Source: Asanoa ferruginea
GTDB taxonomy: Bacteria; Actinomycetota; Actinomycetes; Mycobacteriales; Micromonosporaceae
NCBI RefSeq assembly: GCF_003387075.1
Contig: NZ_QUMQ01000001.1
Location: 7,130,001-7,194,000 of the forward strand
DNA: 64,000 nucleotides
Direction of reading: 5' to 3'
In this document: one piece after another, positions 1 through 9,423 of the stretch
Numbering within the stretch: the first letter of the stretch is position 1
Layout: every line of letters begins with the position of its first letter
Program-made: the position numbers and the translations under genes
The notes under the pieces: model-generated
Told to the model about the DNA's origin: nothing
Database searches by the model: none
What the model saw: the letters and a program-made list of their open reading frames with translations, nothing else

Positions 1-343
1 CCTGCTCCGGCCACTTCGACTCGTCCCAGCCGTGGCCCATCACGATCGCGTCGGCCGGCTGGGTCGTCGCGTAGAGCGCCACCGCGTCGAGCAGCTCACC
101 GGCCGACGCCGCCGCGCTCAGGTCGAGCCCGGTCAGCACCAGCCCGGTGTCGGTGGCGTGCACGTGCGCGTCGACGAACGCCGGCGTGACCAGCGCGCCA
201 CCGAGGTCGACGGTGACATCGGCGGCCGGCGCGTCGGCGTCGGGACCCAGCCAGGCGATCCGCCCGTCGCGGACGAGCAGCGCGGTCGCCTGGGGCTCGG
301 CCGGCGCGTAGAGGGCGCCGCCCGTGTAGAGCGTCGATTCCAT
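1..343 (-). CDS. Amidohydrolase family 3 (YtcJ-like), N-terminal part only
   Basis: The gene runs off the left edge, so only the first 114 or so residues are visible. The start ATG is at 341-343. The beginning is the usual composite beta-sandwich of metal-dependent amidohydrolases, followed by the metal-binding H-x-H pair (H60 and H62, in FVDAHVHATD) that ends the first TIM-barrel strand. A GHGWDESKWP motif further on is typical of the YtcJ/amidohydrolase-3 group. The family hydrolyses amide or related C-N bonds of small molecules, and the substrate cannot be read here. The gene starts 4 nt after the stop of the diaminohexanoate dehydrogenase gene and is almost certainly in the same operon. 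Confidence 0.85.
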   Translation of the reverse strand, partial: MESTLYTGGALYAPAEPQATALLVRDGRIAWLGPDADAPAADVTVDLGGALVTPAFVDAHVHATDTGLVLTGLDLSAAASAGELLDAVALYATTQPADAIVMGHGWDESKWPEQ

Positions 344-347
344 GGGT

Positions 348-1373
348 TCAGTCTGCCCGCAGGCGTTGCTCGAAGAGGCTCCGAACGGCCGGCTCGGCGC
401 GCAGCAGGTCGAGCGCGAACTCGGCGTGCCCCGGCACGTACCCGTTGCCGACCAGCATCGTCACGTCGGCGGCCAGGCCCTCGGCGCCCAGCGCGGCGGC
501 CGCGAAGCTGGTCGCCATCGAGAAGAAGATCACTGTGCCGCCCTCGTCGGTGGCCAGGATCGCGCCGTGCTCGCAGCCCGGCACGTCGACACAGACCACG
601 GTGACGTCGGCCGGCTTGCCCAGCGCGCGGGTGACCGCCTCGGCCAGGGCGACCGGGTCGCGGGCGTCGGCGATCGCCACCTCGTCGGCGAGGCCGGCCG
701 TCCGCAGCCGGTCGGCCTCGCTCTCGGTCGGCACGATCCCGACCGTGCGACGCGCGCCGGCGCGCCGGGCGGCCGCGAGCGTGAGCGAACCGCTCTTGCC
801 CGCACCACCGAGCACCGCCACCGTGTCGCCGGCTTGGACCACCCGATTGGTCAGCGCCGGCGCGCCGCATACGTCGAGCACCGCGAGAGCGAGCTCGGCG
901 GGAAGGTCTTCGGGAAGCTTCGCCACGATCGACCGGGCGAACAGGATCGCGTGCCCCTCGGCCGGGACCTGCTCGCTGCCACCGTCCCAGCCCTTGAGGC
1001 CGTCGGTGATCCGCAGCGGGGTCAGCGTGAGCGATACGAGCGTAGCGACGCGGTCACCGACGGCGACCTGGAGGGGAGAACGGGGGCCGACCTCCTCGAC
1101 CACACCGATCAGCATCCCGCCGGAGCCGGTCACCGGGTTGTGCATCTTGCCCCGGTTTTCCACGATGCTCAGCACCTCGGCGCGCACCGCTTCGCCGTCG
1201 CCAGCGTGCTTCTCCCGCAACTGTCGGTAGCTGGCAGCGTCGAGATTGAGCCTTTCCACCCGAATCCGCACCTCGTTAGGCCCGATTTCGGGACGATTGT
1301 CCACACGCCACGCTGCCTGAGGCAGCACGCCGGCCGGCTCAACGACGCGGTGCAGGCCGACCGGTGAGGTCAC
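348..1373 (-). CDS. kdd: L-erythro-3,5-diaminohexanoate dehydrogenase
   Basis: A 341-residue protein of the alcohol-dehydrogenase-like Rossmann family. It oxidatively deaminates (3S,5S)-3,5-diaminohexanoate to 5-amino-3-oxohexanoate with NAD(P), a step of the fermentative lysine pathway. The N-terminal segment (PEIGPNEVRIRVERLNLDAAS, around residues 28-48) and the region around NRGKMHNPVTGSGGM are characteristic of this enzyme. The nucleotide-binding loop is VLGGAGKSGS. The start is GTG at 1371-1373, with an AGGAG ribosome-binding site about 8 nt upstream. It is divergent from kamA, the enzyme that opens the same pathway, which supports the assignment. The intervening 126 bp should hold both promoters. 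Confidence 0.88.
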   Translation of the reverse strand: MTSPVGLHRVVEPAGVLPQAAWRVDNRPEIGPNEVRIRVERLNLDAASYRQLREKHAGDGEAVRAEVLSIVENRGKMHNPVTGSGGMLIGVVEEVGPRSPLQVAVGDRVATLVSLTLTPLRITDGLKGWDGGSEQVPAEGHAILFARSIVAKLPEDLPAELALAVLDVCGAPALTNRVVQAGDTVAVLGGAGKSGSLTLAAARRAGARRTVGIVPTESEADRLRTAGLADEVAIADARDPVALAEAVTRALGKPADVTVVCVDVPGCEHGAILATDEGGTVIFFSMATSFAAAALGAEGLAADVTMLVGNGYVPGHAEFALDLLRAEPAVRSLFEQRLRAD

Positions 1374-1499
1374 GGGAGGACTCCTTGATCACTTCGGCGA
1401 GACAGGAAAACTTACGGCAGAATAGTTTGTAGACAAAAGATTTTCCAGTAGCCTTCGCTCGCTGCGGTACACCCCCACCGGCGGAAAGAGGAGGAGCAC
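1374..1499. promoter_or_regulatory. Divergent kdd/kamA promoter region with a short palindrome
   Basis: A 126-bp spacer between two divergent genes, AT-rich in the middle. It contains the palindrome TTTGT-AG-ACAAA at 1426-1437, lying inside a wider GGAAAA (1405-1410) ... TTTTCC (1441-1446) inverted repeat. Such symmetry between divergent genes suggests a binding site for a regulator acting on both. The regulator is not encoded next to it. A clear ribosome-binding site for kamA (GAGGAG) lies at 1488-1496. Confidence 0.45.
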
Positions 1500-2888
1500 G
1501 TGACGGTCGACCTCGGACCGCGAACCCCCGAAGCGGCCCCGGCCGCGACAGGTGGCGGCCAGCCCTACGAATACCGGCGCCGCCCACTCGTCGAACCCGA
1601 CTGGACCCGGTTCCCCGGCTGGCGGCACATCACCCGCGACCAGTGGGAGTCCGCTCAATGGCAGCGGGTCAACTGCGTCAAGAACGTCAAGCAACTACAG
1701 GCCGTACTCGGTGATCTGGTTGGGGAGACCTTCTACAAGGATCTTCTCGAGGACCAGAAGGCCCTCGCGACCATGTCAATGCTGGTCACGCCACAGATGC
1801 TCAACACCATGATGTCCGGCGGCACGATGAGCACCGAGGCGTTCTACCTCGACCCCGTGCGCCGCTACATGATCCCGGTCGCCTCCGACCGGCGCACCGA
1901 CTGGCCGTCGCACCCCTACGCGTCGCGCGACTCGCTGCACGAGCACGACATGTGGGTCGCCGAGGGGCTCACCCACCGCTACCCGACCAAGGTGCTCGCC
2001 GAACTGCTGTCGACGTGCCCCCAATACTGCGGGCACTGCACCCGGATGGACCTGGTCGGCAACTCCACGCCAGCCGTCGAAAAACTCAAACTGACCCTCA
2101 AGCCGGTCGACCGGTACGAGGCGCACATCTCCTACTTGAAGGCCCACCCCGGGGTCCGCGACGTGGTCGTCTCCGGCGGCGACGTGGCCAACGTGCCGTG
2201 GCGCAACCTCGAGTCCTACCTGATGAGCCTGCTGTCGATCGAGACCGTGCGCGACATCCGGCTGGCCACCAAGGCGCTGATGGGCCTGCCGCAACACTGG
2301 CTGCAGCCCGACGTCGTCGAGGGCCTGGAGCGGGTCGCCCGCACCGCCGCCCGCCGCGGCGTCAACCTGGCCATCCACACCCACGTCAACCACGCGCAGT
2401 CGCTGACGCCGCTGGTCGCAAAGGCCGCGCAGACCGCGCTGGAGGTCGGCGTCCGCGACGTACGCAACCAGGGCGTGCTGATGCGCGGCGTCAACGCCAC
2501 CACGGCCGACCTGCTCGACCTCTGCTTCGCGCTGCAGGGGGAGGCCGGCATCCTGCCCTACTACTTCTACATGTGCGACATGATCCCCAACGCCGAACAC
2601 TGGCGGGTCCCGGTCTGGCAGGCACACCAACTCCAGCACGACCTGATGGGCTACCTCCCGGGGTACGCGACCCCGCGGATCGTCTGCGACGTGCCGTTCG
2701 TCGGCAAGCGCTGGGTGCACATGCTCACCGAATATGACCGCGAGCGCGGCATCTCCTACTGGACGAAGAACTATCGAACCTCGATCGAGTCGGCCGACGG
2801 CGAGGCGCTGACAAAACGCTTCCCCTACTACGACCCGATCGACACGCTCCCCAAGTCCGGCCAGGACTGGTGGGAGACGCAGGCATGA
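1500..2888 (+). CDS. kamA: Lysine 2,3-aminomutase family radical SAM enzyme
   Basis: A 462-residue member of the lysine 2,3-aminomutase family, which interconverts L-lysine and L-beta-lysine using SAM, a [4Fe-4S] cluster and PLP. The cluster ligands are C173, C177 and C180 (CPQYCGHC). The two aspartates that bind the lysine epsilon-amino group in the clostridial enzyme align with D360 (FYMCD) and D397 (CDVPF), with the same 37-residue spacing. The PLP lysine is predicted to be K403, but the usual PGGGGK loop is replaced by the one-residue-shorter PFVGK. The start is GTG, with a GAGGAG site 4-11 nt upstream. It is paired with kdd. No lysine 5,6-aminomutase genes are in this window. Confidence 0.9.
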   Translation: MTVDLGPRTPEAAPAATGGGQPYEYRRRPLVEPDWTRFPGWRHITRDQWESAQWQRVNCVKNVKQLQAVLGDLVGETFYKDLLEDQKALATMSMLVTPQMLNTMMSGGTMSTEAFYLDPVRRYMIPVASDRRTDWPSHPYASRDSLHEHDMWVAEGLTHRYPTKVLAELLSTCPQYCGHCTRMDLVGNSTPAVEKLKLTLKPVDRYEAHISYLKAHPGVRDVVVSGGDVANVPWRNLESYLMSLLSIETVRDIRLATKALMGLPQHWLQPDVVEGLERVARTAARRGVNLAIHTHVNHAQSLTPLVAKAAQTALEVGVRDVRNQGVLMRGVNATTADLLDLCFALQGEAGILPYYFYMCDMIPNAEHWRVPVWQAHQLQHDLMGYLPGYATPRIVCDVPFVGKRWVHMLTEYDRERGISYWTKNYRTSIESADGEALTKRFPYYDPIDTLPKSGQDWWETQA

Positions 2889-2921
2889 GAAAAGGGCCCC
2901 CGGTTCGGGGGCCCTTTTCTG
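2888..2921. terminator. Rho-independent terminator, probably bidirectional
   Basis: A perfect 12-bp stem made of AAAAGGGCCCCC (2890-2901) and its complement (2907-2918), with a 5-nt loop, starts right after the kamA stop. It is followed by a T-run on the plus strand and preceded by an A-run, so it can also stop the convergent csbD-like transcript. Confidence 0.9.
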
Positions 2922-2927
2922 TTCCGG

Positions 2928-3119
2928 CTATTTGAAGGCGTCCCGAACGTCGCGGCCCGCGTCCTTGACGTGCTCGCCGGCCTGCTTCGCGTGGGCGTCG
3001 GTCTGGTCGACCTGGCCTTCGGCCTGAAGCTGCTCGTTGTCGGTGGCGTCGCCGACCTTCTCCTTGGCGCCACCCTTGAGTTCCTCGACCTTGTTCCGCA
3101 CCTTGTCGGTGAAGCTCAT
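2928..3119 (-). CDS. CsbD family small stress protein
   Basis: A 63-residue, highly charged protein beginning MSFTDKVRNKVEELKGGAKEKVG, whose GxxKExxGxxT/D-type motif defines the CsbD family. The family is induced by general stress in many bacteria, and its molecular function is not settled. The ATG at 3117-3119 is preceded by GGAG five to six nt upstream. Helical repeats with D, K, Q and A dominate, and no membrane segment is seen. It is transcribed towards kamA and shares its terminator. Confidence 0.85.
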   Translation of the reverse strand: MSFTDKVRNKVEELKGGAKEKVGDATDNEQLQAEGQVDQTDAHAKQAGEHVKDAGRDVRDAFK

Positions 3120-3195
3120 CGTCACTCCAAAATAGGATCGCCGACTGTTTACCTCGGACAACCAATAGATTCCCTGGGCGAACGGGCGCGAAACC

Positions 3196-3642
3196 TCAGC
3201 GCTGCTGGGTGACCACCTCGGCCAGGCGCGGCAGGAAGAACTCCCAGCCCTCGCGATGGCTACGCGCCTCGTCCCGGTCGATCCGGCTGCTCTGGTCGTA
3301 GTCGCCCTGGGCGAGCCGCAACACGGCACCGGCGTCGACGTTGACATCGACCCGGCGGGCCGGCAGCTCGGGCGCGTGATCCCAGGACCAGGAGAACCCG
3401 AACCGCCCGGTGGCCTGGTCGAGATCGGTGACGACGCCGCGCATGGTCTGACCGAGCCGATCGAAGTAGGCGACGTAGCGGCCACCGATCTCCGGCTCCA
3501 CAGTCAGTTCGGCGCCACCCCACCAACGCCGCACCGCGGCCGGGTCGAGAAAGGCACCGATGACGTCGCTGGGCGTCACACCGGGCACGTCGACAGTGAC
3601 CCGAAGCCAAGGATCCGTCTGCGTCGGCATCGAAACGTGCAC
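3196..3642 (-). CDS. SRPBCC (Aha1/START-like) domain protein
   Basis: A 148-residue single-domain protein of the SRPBCC fold, recognisable from the segment DVIGAFLDPAAVRRWWGG near the N terminus and the GG-Y-V-A-Y-F strand that follows. These proteins form a hydrophobic ligand pocket, and no specific ligand can be assigned. The start was set at the GTG at 3640-3642 because GGGGGAG lies 5 nt upstream. An in-frame ATG four codons later (3628-3630) has no ribosome-binding site. A TAGGAT box in the palindrome at 3702-3713 is a plausible -10 element for it. Confidence 0.75.
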   Translation of the reverse strand: MHVSMPTQTDPWLRVTVDVPGVTPSDVIGAFLDPAAVRRWWGGAELTVEPEIGGRYVAYFDRLGQTMRGVVTDLDQATGRFGFSWSWDHAPELPARRVDVNVDAGAVLRLAQGDYDQSSRIDRDEARSHREGWEFFLPRLAEVVTQQR

Positions 3643-3918
3643 GCCACTCCCCCGTCGTAGCCGTCGTGTGAAGTCTGTCAGCCGGCGCACACCCTGTAGA
3701 GCATCCTAGGATGAATGTTTGATCTCTGTCCGCCATCCCAGGGCCTGCGCAGCTTGATCGGGCACGGATCAGCGCGAGGTCGGCCGGTTCCCACTAACCC
3801 CGGCGCGCCGACGCCGGGCCGAGCTCGATGTGGGCTGGCCGAATCCACGGACGGCGACCCGGGGGCGGGCGGAAAAGTATGGATATGACCTGATCGCCTT
3901 GGGCGATCCAGAGCAATC

Positions 3919-3976
3919 CCGGAGATCTAGGAAAAGCGTTGTAGCTATGACTACAACGCTTTTCCTAGATCTCCGG
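3919..3976. repeat. 26-bp perfect inverted repeat with 6-nt loop
   Basis: The left arm, starting CCGGAGATCTAGG, spans 3919-3944 and its exact reverse complement spans 3951-3976. The loop is CTATGA. The arms contain an AT-rich core (GGAAAAGCG) unlike the flanking DNA. It could be a strong factor-independent terminator, a folded RNA or a small mobile palindrome. No gene ends directly next to it. Confidence 0.85.
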
Positions 3977-4067
3977 TGCCGGCTTCGTTGATCAACGAGC
4001 GGTGACCCGAGACGGTCCGGATTGGTGGCTGACGCCACCCTCCCTCCTGTCGCTGTCGACACGCCCA

Positions 4068-4094
4068 CATCCCTGCGCCGCCGGCGCAGGGATG
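4068..4094. repeat. 12-bp perfect inverted repeat (hairpin)
   Basis: CATCCCTGCGCC (4068-4079), spacer GCC, then the exact complement at 4083-4094. It is a GC-rich hairpin without a T-run, placed just before the 57-bp minisatellite. Confidence 0.7.
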
Positions 4095-4135
4095 ATCGCG
4101 GTCGGCGACCGCTGCGGTAGGGGCCACGCCAGCCA

Positions 4136-4484
4136 CGCACCAACACGCCCACGACCGCGGCGAGCAGCAGCGCCGCCGGCTCGGCAACAGCCACGCACCA
4201 ACACGCCTGGACCGCGGCGAGCAGCCGCGCCGCCGGCTCGGCAACAGCCACGCACCAACACGCCAGGACGGCCGCGAGGCAGCCGCGCCGCCGGCGCGGG
4301 AGCAGCCGCGCACCAACACGCCGGGACCGCGGCGAGCAGCCGCGCCGCCGGCGTGGCAACAGCCGCGCACCAACACGCCTGGACCGCGGCGAGCAGCCGC
4401 GCCGCCGCCGTGGCAACAGCCGCGCACCAACACGCCTGGACCGCGGCGAGCAGCCGCGCCGCCGCCGTGGCAACAGCCGCGCAC
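4136..4484. repeat. 57/58-bp minisatellite, six units
   Basis: Units begin with CGCACCAACACGCC at 4136, 4194, 4251, 4309, 4366 and 4423. Lengths are 58, 57, 58, 57, 57 and 57 bp, followed by a broken seventh start at 4480. The last two full units are nearly identical and the first three are more diverged. The 58-bp units shift the reading frame between copies, which argues against a repeat protein. Confidence 0.9.
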
Positions 4485-4550
4485 GACTCCGCGGCGTGGC
4501 GTGACCCGCCTACCGGCCGTTGGCGAGCGGGGCCACCCGCCCGTAACGGC

Positions 4551-4620
4551 GTGCGCGGCTGAGATTGTCCGGCCCACACCGCCTGGTGCGCGGCTGAGAT
4601 TGCCGGGCCCGCACTGCCTG
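4551..4620. repeat. 35-bp tandem duplication
   Basis: Two adjacent 35-bp copies, both starting GTGCGCGGCTGAGATTG (4551-4585 and 4586-4620), differ at a few positions. They lie immediately downstream of the chorismate-binding gene on the opposite strand. Confidence 0.8.
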
Positions 4621-4627
4621 CGGCGTC

Positions 4628-5842
4628 CTAGGATGATGCCAGCAAGCGGCGGATGGGGGCCGCCTTCGCCGCTGCCTCGGCCACCTCGGCCTCTGGCTCG
4701 CTGCCCCAGGTGATGCCGCCGCCGGCCCACAGGTGCAAACGGTCTGCATCAGCTGCGGCCGTGCGGATGGTCAGGCCCAGGTCGAGGTTGCCGTTCGCGT
4801 CTATCCAACCCAACGCGCCCATGCTGGGCCCGCGGCCGACCGGTTCCAGTGCCGCGATCTGCTGCAGGGCCGCCAGCTTCGGGGCACCCGTCACCGAGCC
4901 GCCGGGACACGTGGCCCGGAGCAGCTCGGCCAGGCCGACTCCGTCGGCCAGCTCAGCCGAGACGACCGATTCCGCCTGCCACAGGTTGCTCCAGGTGCGG
5001 ATCGCGAAGAGTTCGTCGACGCGGACCGAGCCGGTCCGGGCCACCCGGCCCAGGTCGTTGCGGGCCAAATCGACGATCATGATGTGCTCTGCCCGCTCCT
5101 TGGACGACGCGAGCAGTTCCCGCCGGCCGGCCGCCGTCGCCGGGCGGGTGCCCTTGATCGGCTTGGTGATCACCCGGCCGTCGATCACCTGGATCAGGGT
5201 CTCCGGTGAGGCGCAGCCGACCGCCCAACCCGCGCCGGTCAGCACTCCCCCGTAATGGGCGCCTGGCAGGCCGCCCAGGCGGGCCAGGGCCGGCAGTGGA
5301 TCACCGACGTACGGCGCCGACGCGTGGCCCACCACGTTGACCTGATAGACGTCACCGCGACCGATCGCCTCGCGGGCCGCCGCGACCGCAAAACCGTGCT
5401 CAAGAGGCGTCCAGCTCGGCTCCCACTCCCCCAGCCGCCAGTCCGAAATCGGCCAGTGGCGGGTCTCAGGAGCATCAGCGTGCTCATATACCACTACAGC
5501 CAGATCTGGTACGGCCGGTGCCGGCGTGGGCTTCGCCACAGGGCCGCGCTTGAGCATCGCGGCCGCCCCCGCTGCGGAGATCAGAATGGCCGCTCCGCAG
5601 ACTGAGATGGCCTCGCTTTTGGCTACGGAGCGTGACAGTCTGGGGGAAGAGAACGACCGCACGTTCAGTCCGTCAGCGGTGAGGAAATCTTCGAGATGCT
5701 GGGCCGGATCGCCACCCTCCGTGGAGCGCCACTCCATACGGGAGCGCTCTCTTATACGGAGAGTGCATGTAGCGGCTACACCAGCAAAACCGGTAGCAGG
5801 TTGTGGGAGCGTTTCCACGCCGATCGGTCCGAAGTTACTCAT
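4628..5842 (-). CDS. Chorismate-binding enzyme, aminodeoxychorismate synthase component I type
   Basis: A 404-residue protein whose C-terminal 260 residues form a TrpE/PabB chorismate-binding domain. The family signatures are PIKGTRP, ERAEHIMIVDLARNDLG, CPGGSVTGAPK, ALGWID and LWAGGGITWGSEPEAE. This class aminates chorismate, using ammonia from a glutaminase subunit, for folate (PabB) or tryptophan (TrpE) synthesis. No PabA/TrpG partner is adjacent, so PabB-type is inferred from sequence style. The first 150 residues are poorly conserved. The start is uncertain: ATG at 5840-5842 has no ribosome-binding site, and ATG at 5735-5737 (MEWRSTEGGDP) is an alternative. The TAG stop lies inside a TCCTAGGA palindrome. 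Confidence 0.78.
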   Translation of the reverse strand: MSNFGPIGVETLPQPATGFAGVAATCTLRIRERSRMEWRSTEGGDPAQHLEDFLTADGLNVRSFSSPRLSRSVAKSEAISVCGAAILISAAGAAAMLKRGPVAKPTPAPAVPDLAVVVYEHADAPETRHWPISDWRLGEWEPSWTPLEHGFAVAAAREAIGRGDVYQVNVVGHASAPYVGDPLPALARLGGLPGAHYGGVLTGAGWAVGCASPETLIQVIDGRVITKPIKGTRPATAAGRRELLASSKERAEHIMIVDLARNDLGRVARTGSVRVDELFAIRTWSNLWQAESVVSAELADGVGLAELLRATCPGGSVTGAPKLAALQQIAALEPVGRGPSMGALGWIDANGNLDLGLTIRTAAADADRLHLWAGGGITWGSEPEAEVAEAAAKAAPIRRLLASS

Positions 5843-5965
5843 ACGAAGGGTGGATTCTTTCGTGCTAGCGCCGTTAGTTGCTCGTACGCGCCCCGCCCAA
5901 GGGAGTAGCGTCCGCTACTGGTCATGTGAACCATGACACAGCACCCCCATCGTCCGGAGACCCTG

Positions 5966-6166
5966 ATGTGCCAGCACCAACCGCACTGCCCCTCTGCCGA
6001 AGCCACCGATCGCGATGCCGCCACCACCGTCGCGTGCTTTCCGGAGCAAGGCTGGAGCCTGCTCTGCAACGGCGTGATCCTCTTCGAGGACACCGGTGAA
6101 CTGCTCCCCGACGGCAGCAGCATCGCGCCCCACCGTGGCCCCGCCCGCCACGCCCTCGCCGCCTAG
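5966..6166 (+). CDS. DUF5999 family small protein
   Basis: A 66-residue protein starting MCQHQPHCPSAEA and containing CFPEQGWSLLCNGVILFEDTGELLPDG, the hallmark of the actinobacterial DUF5999 family. Its function is unknown. Cysteine and histidine clustering at the N terminus (C2, H4, H7, C8) may bind metal. The start was placed at 5966 because GGAGA sits 5 nt upstream. An in-frame ATG at 5933 is possible but has no such signal. Confidence 0.8.
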   Translation: MCQHQPHCPSAEATDRDAATTVACFPEQGWSLLCNGVILFEDTGELLPDGSSIAPHRGPARHALAA

Positions 6167-6275
6167 CAGGCAGCGCACGCGATAGGCACCAGAAGCCAAG
6201 GCCCCCAGACCCAGGGCCGCAAAACCAGCGGCAAGGCCCCCTGCCCAGGGACCTGGCGGGGAGCCACAGCCTAAA

Positions 6276-6292
6276 GCCCCCTTCCAGGGGGA
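6276..6292. terminator. Possible GC-rich hairpin downstream of gcvP
   Basis: CCCCC (6277-6281), TTCCA loop, GGGGG (6287-6291) in the short gap between the DUF5999 gene and the convergent gcvP gene. There is no clear T-run, so this is only a terminator candidate. Confidence 0.35.
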
Positions 6293-6351
6293 GCCAGCGA
6301 GTTCCCCCTTCCGAGCACCGTCGCTCACCCCGGCCACCGCGCCGCCCCGGG

Positions 6352-9174
<2,823 letters not shown>

Positions 9175-9220
9175 CGACGGAACTCCTGGAGAGCGAGGGA
9201 TCGAGGTCGAGGAGCAACCT

Positions 9221-9355
9221 CCCCCTCTGTCGGCCCCGAAACGGGTCCTCCAGAGTCGCCATGTCCGCGTGGTCCTTTTGCCTGAGAGGTTCCGGGGAGG
9301 ATTTGCCCCTTCGGCGCCGCCCGGTCTGAACAGACCGGCGATCTCTCCCACGCGG
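9221..9355 (-). ncRNA. Glycine riboswitch (single aptamer with 3' ghost helix)
   Basis: On the minus strand, upstream of gcvP, the RNA carries GGGAGAG, then GCCGAAGGGGCAAA, then CCTCTCAGGCAAAAGGACC, the conserved core of the glycine aptamer. P1 is formed by CCGCGTGG (9348-9355) pairing with CCACGCGG (9265-9272). The 3' part has CTCTG (9251-9255) pairing with CAGAG (9225-9229) around a small GC hairpin, which looks like the vestigial ghost aptamer of singlet glycine riboswitches. It ends about 47 nt before the gcvP start. Confidence 0.93.
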
Positions 9356-9385
9356 ATGGTGTCGGCAGGCTTAACGGTACCAGTG

Positions 9386-9423
9386 TTGATGTTCGCGAGG
9401 TCTCCTCACCTACGCTGTCTGCC
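9386..9423 (+). promoter_or_regulatory. Promoter of a leaderless aldo/keto reductase mRNA
   Basis: TTGATG at 9386-9391 and TACGCT at 9411-9416 (19-nt spacer). The GTG start at 9424 follows the -10 box by only 7 nt, so the transcript probably begins at the start codon. No Shine-Dalgarno sequence is present. Confidence 0.6.

Larger units (their letters stand above)
3643..4627. other. Gene-free tract with hairpins and minisatellites
   Basis: About 985 bp without a credible gene. Open frames here on both strands are produced by GC-rich tandem repeats and show no recognisable domain. In order the tract holds a CATCCTAGGATG palindrome (3702-3713), a 26-bp perfect inverted repeat (3919-3976), a 12-bp inverted repeat (4068-4094), six 57-58-bp tandem units (4136-4484) and two 35-bp tandem copies (4551-4620), ending at the stop codon of the chorismate-binding gene. 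Confidence 0.7.

Noticed and set aside
3951-4730. Frames with repeated 19-residue peptides over the 57-bp minisatellite
   Set aside because: Repeats of 57 bp keep frame by arithmetic, but 58-bp units break it and no start signal or homology exists.
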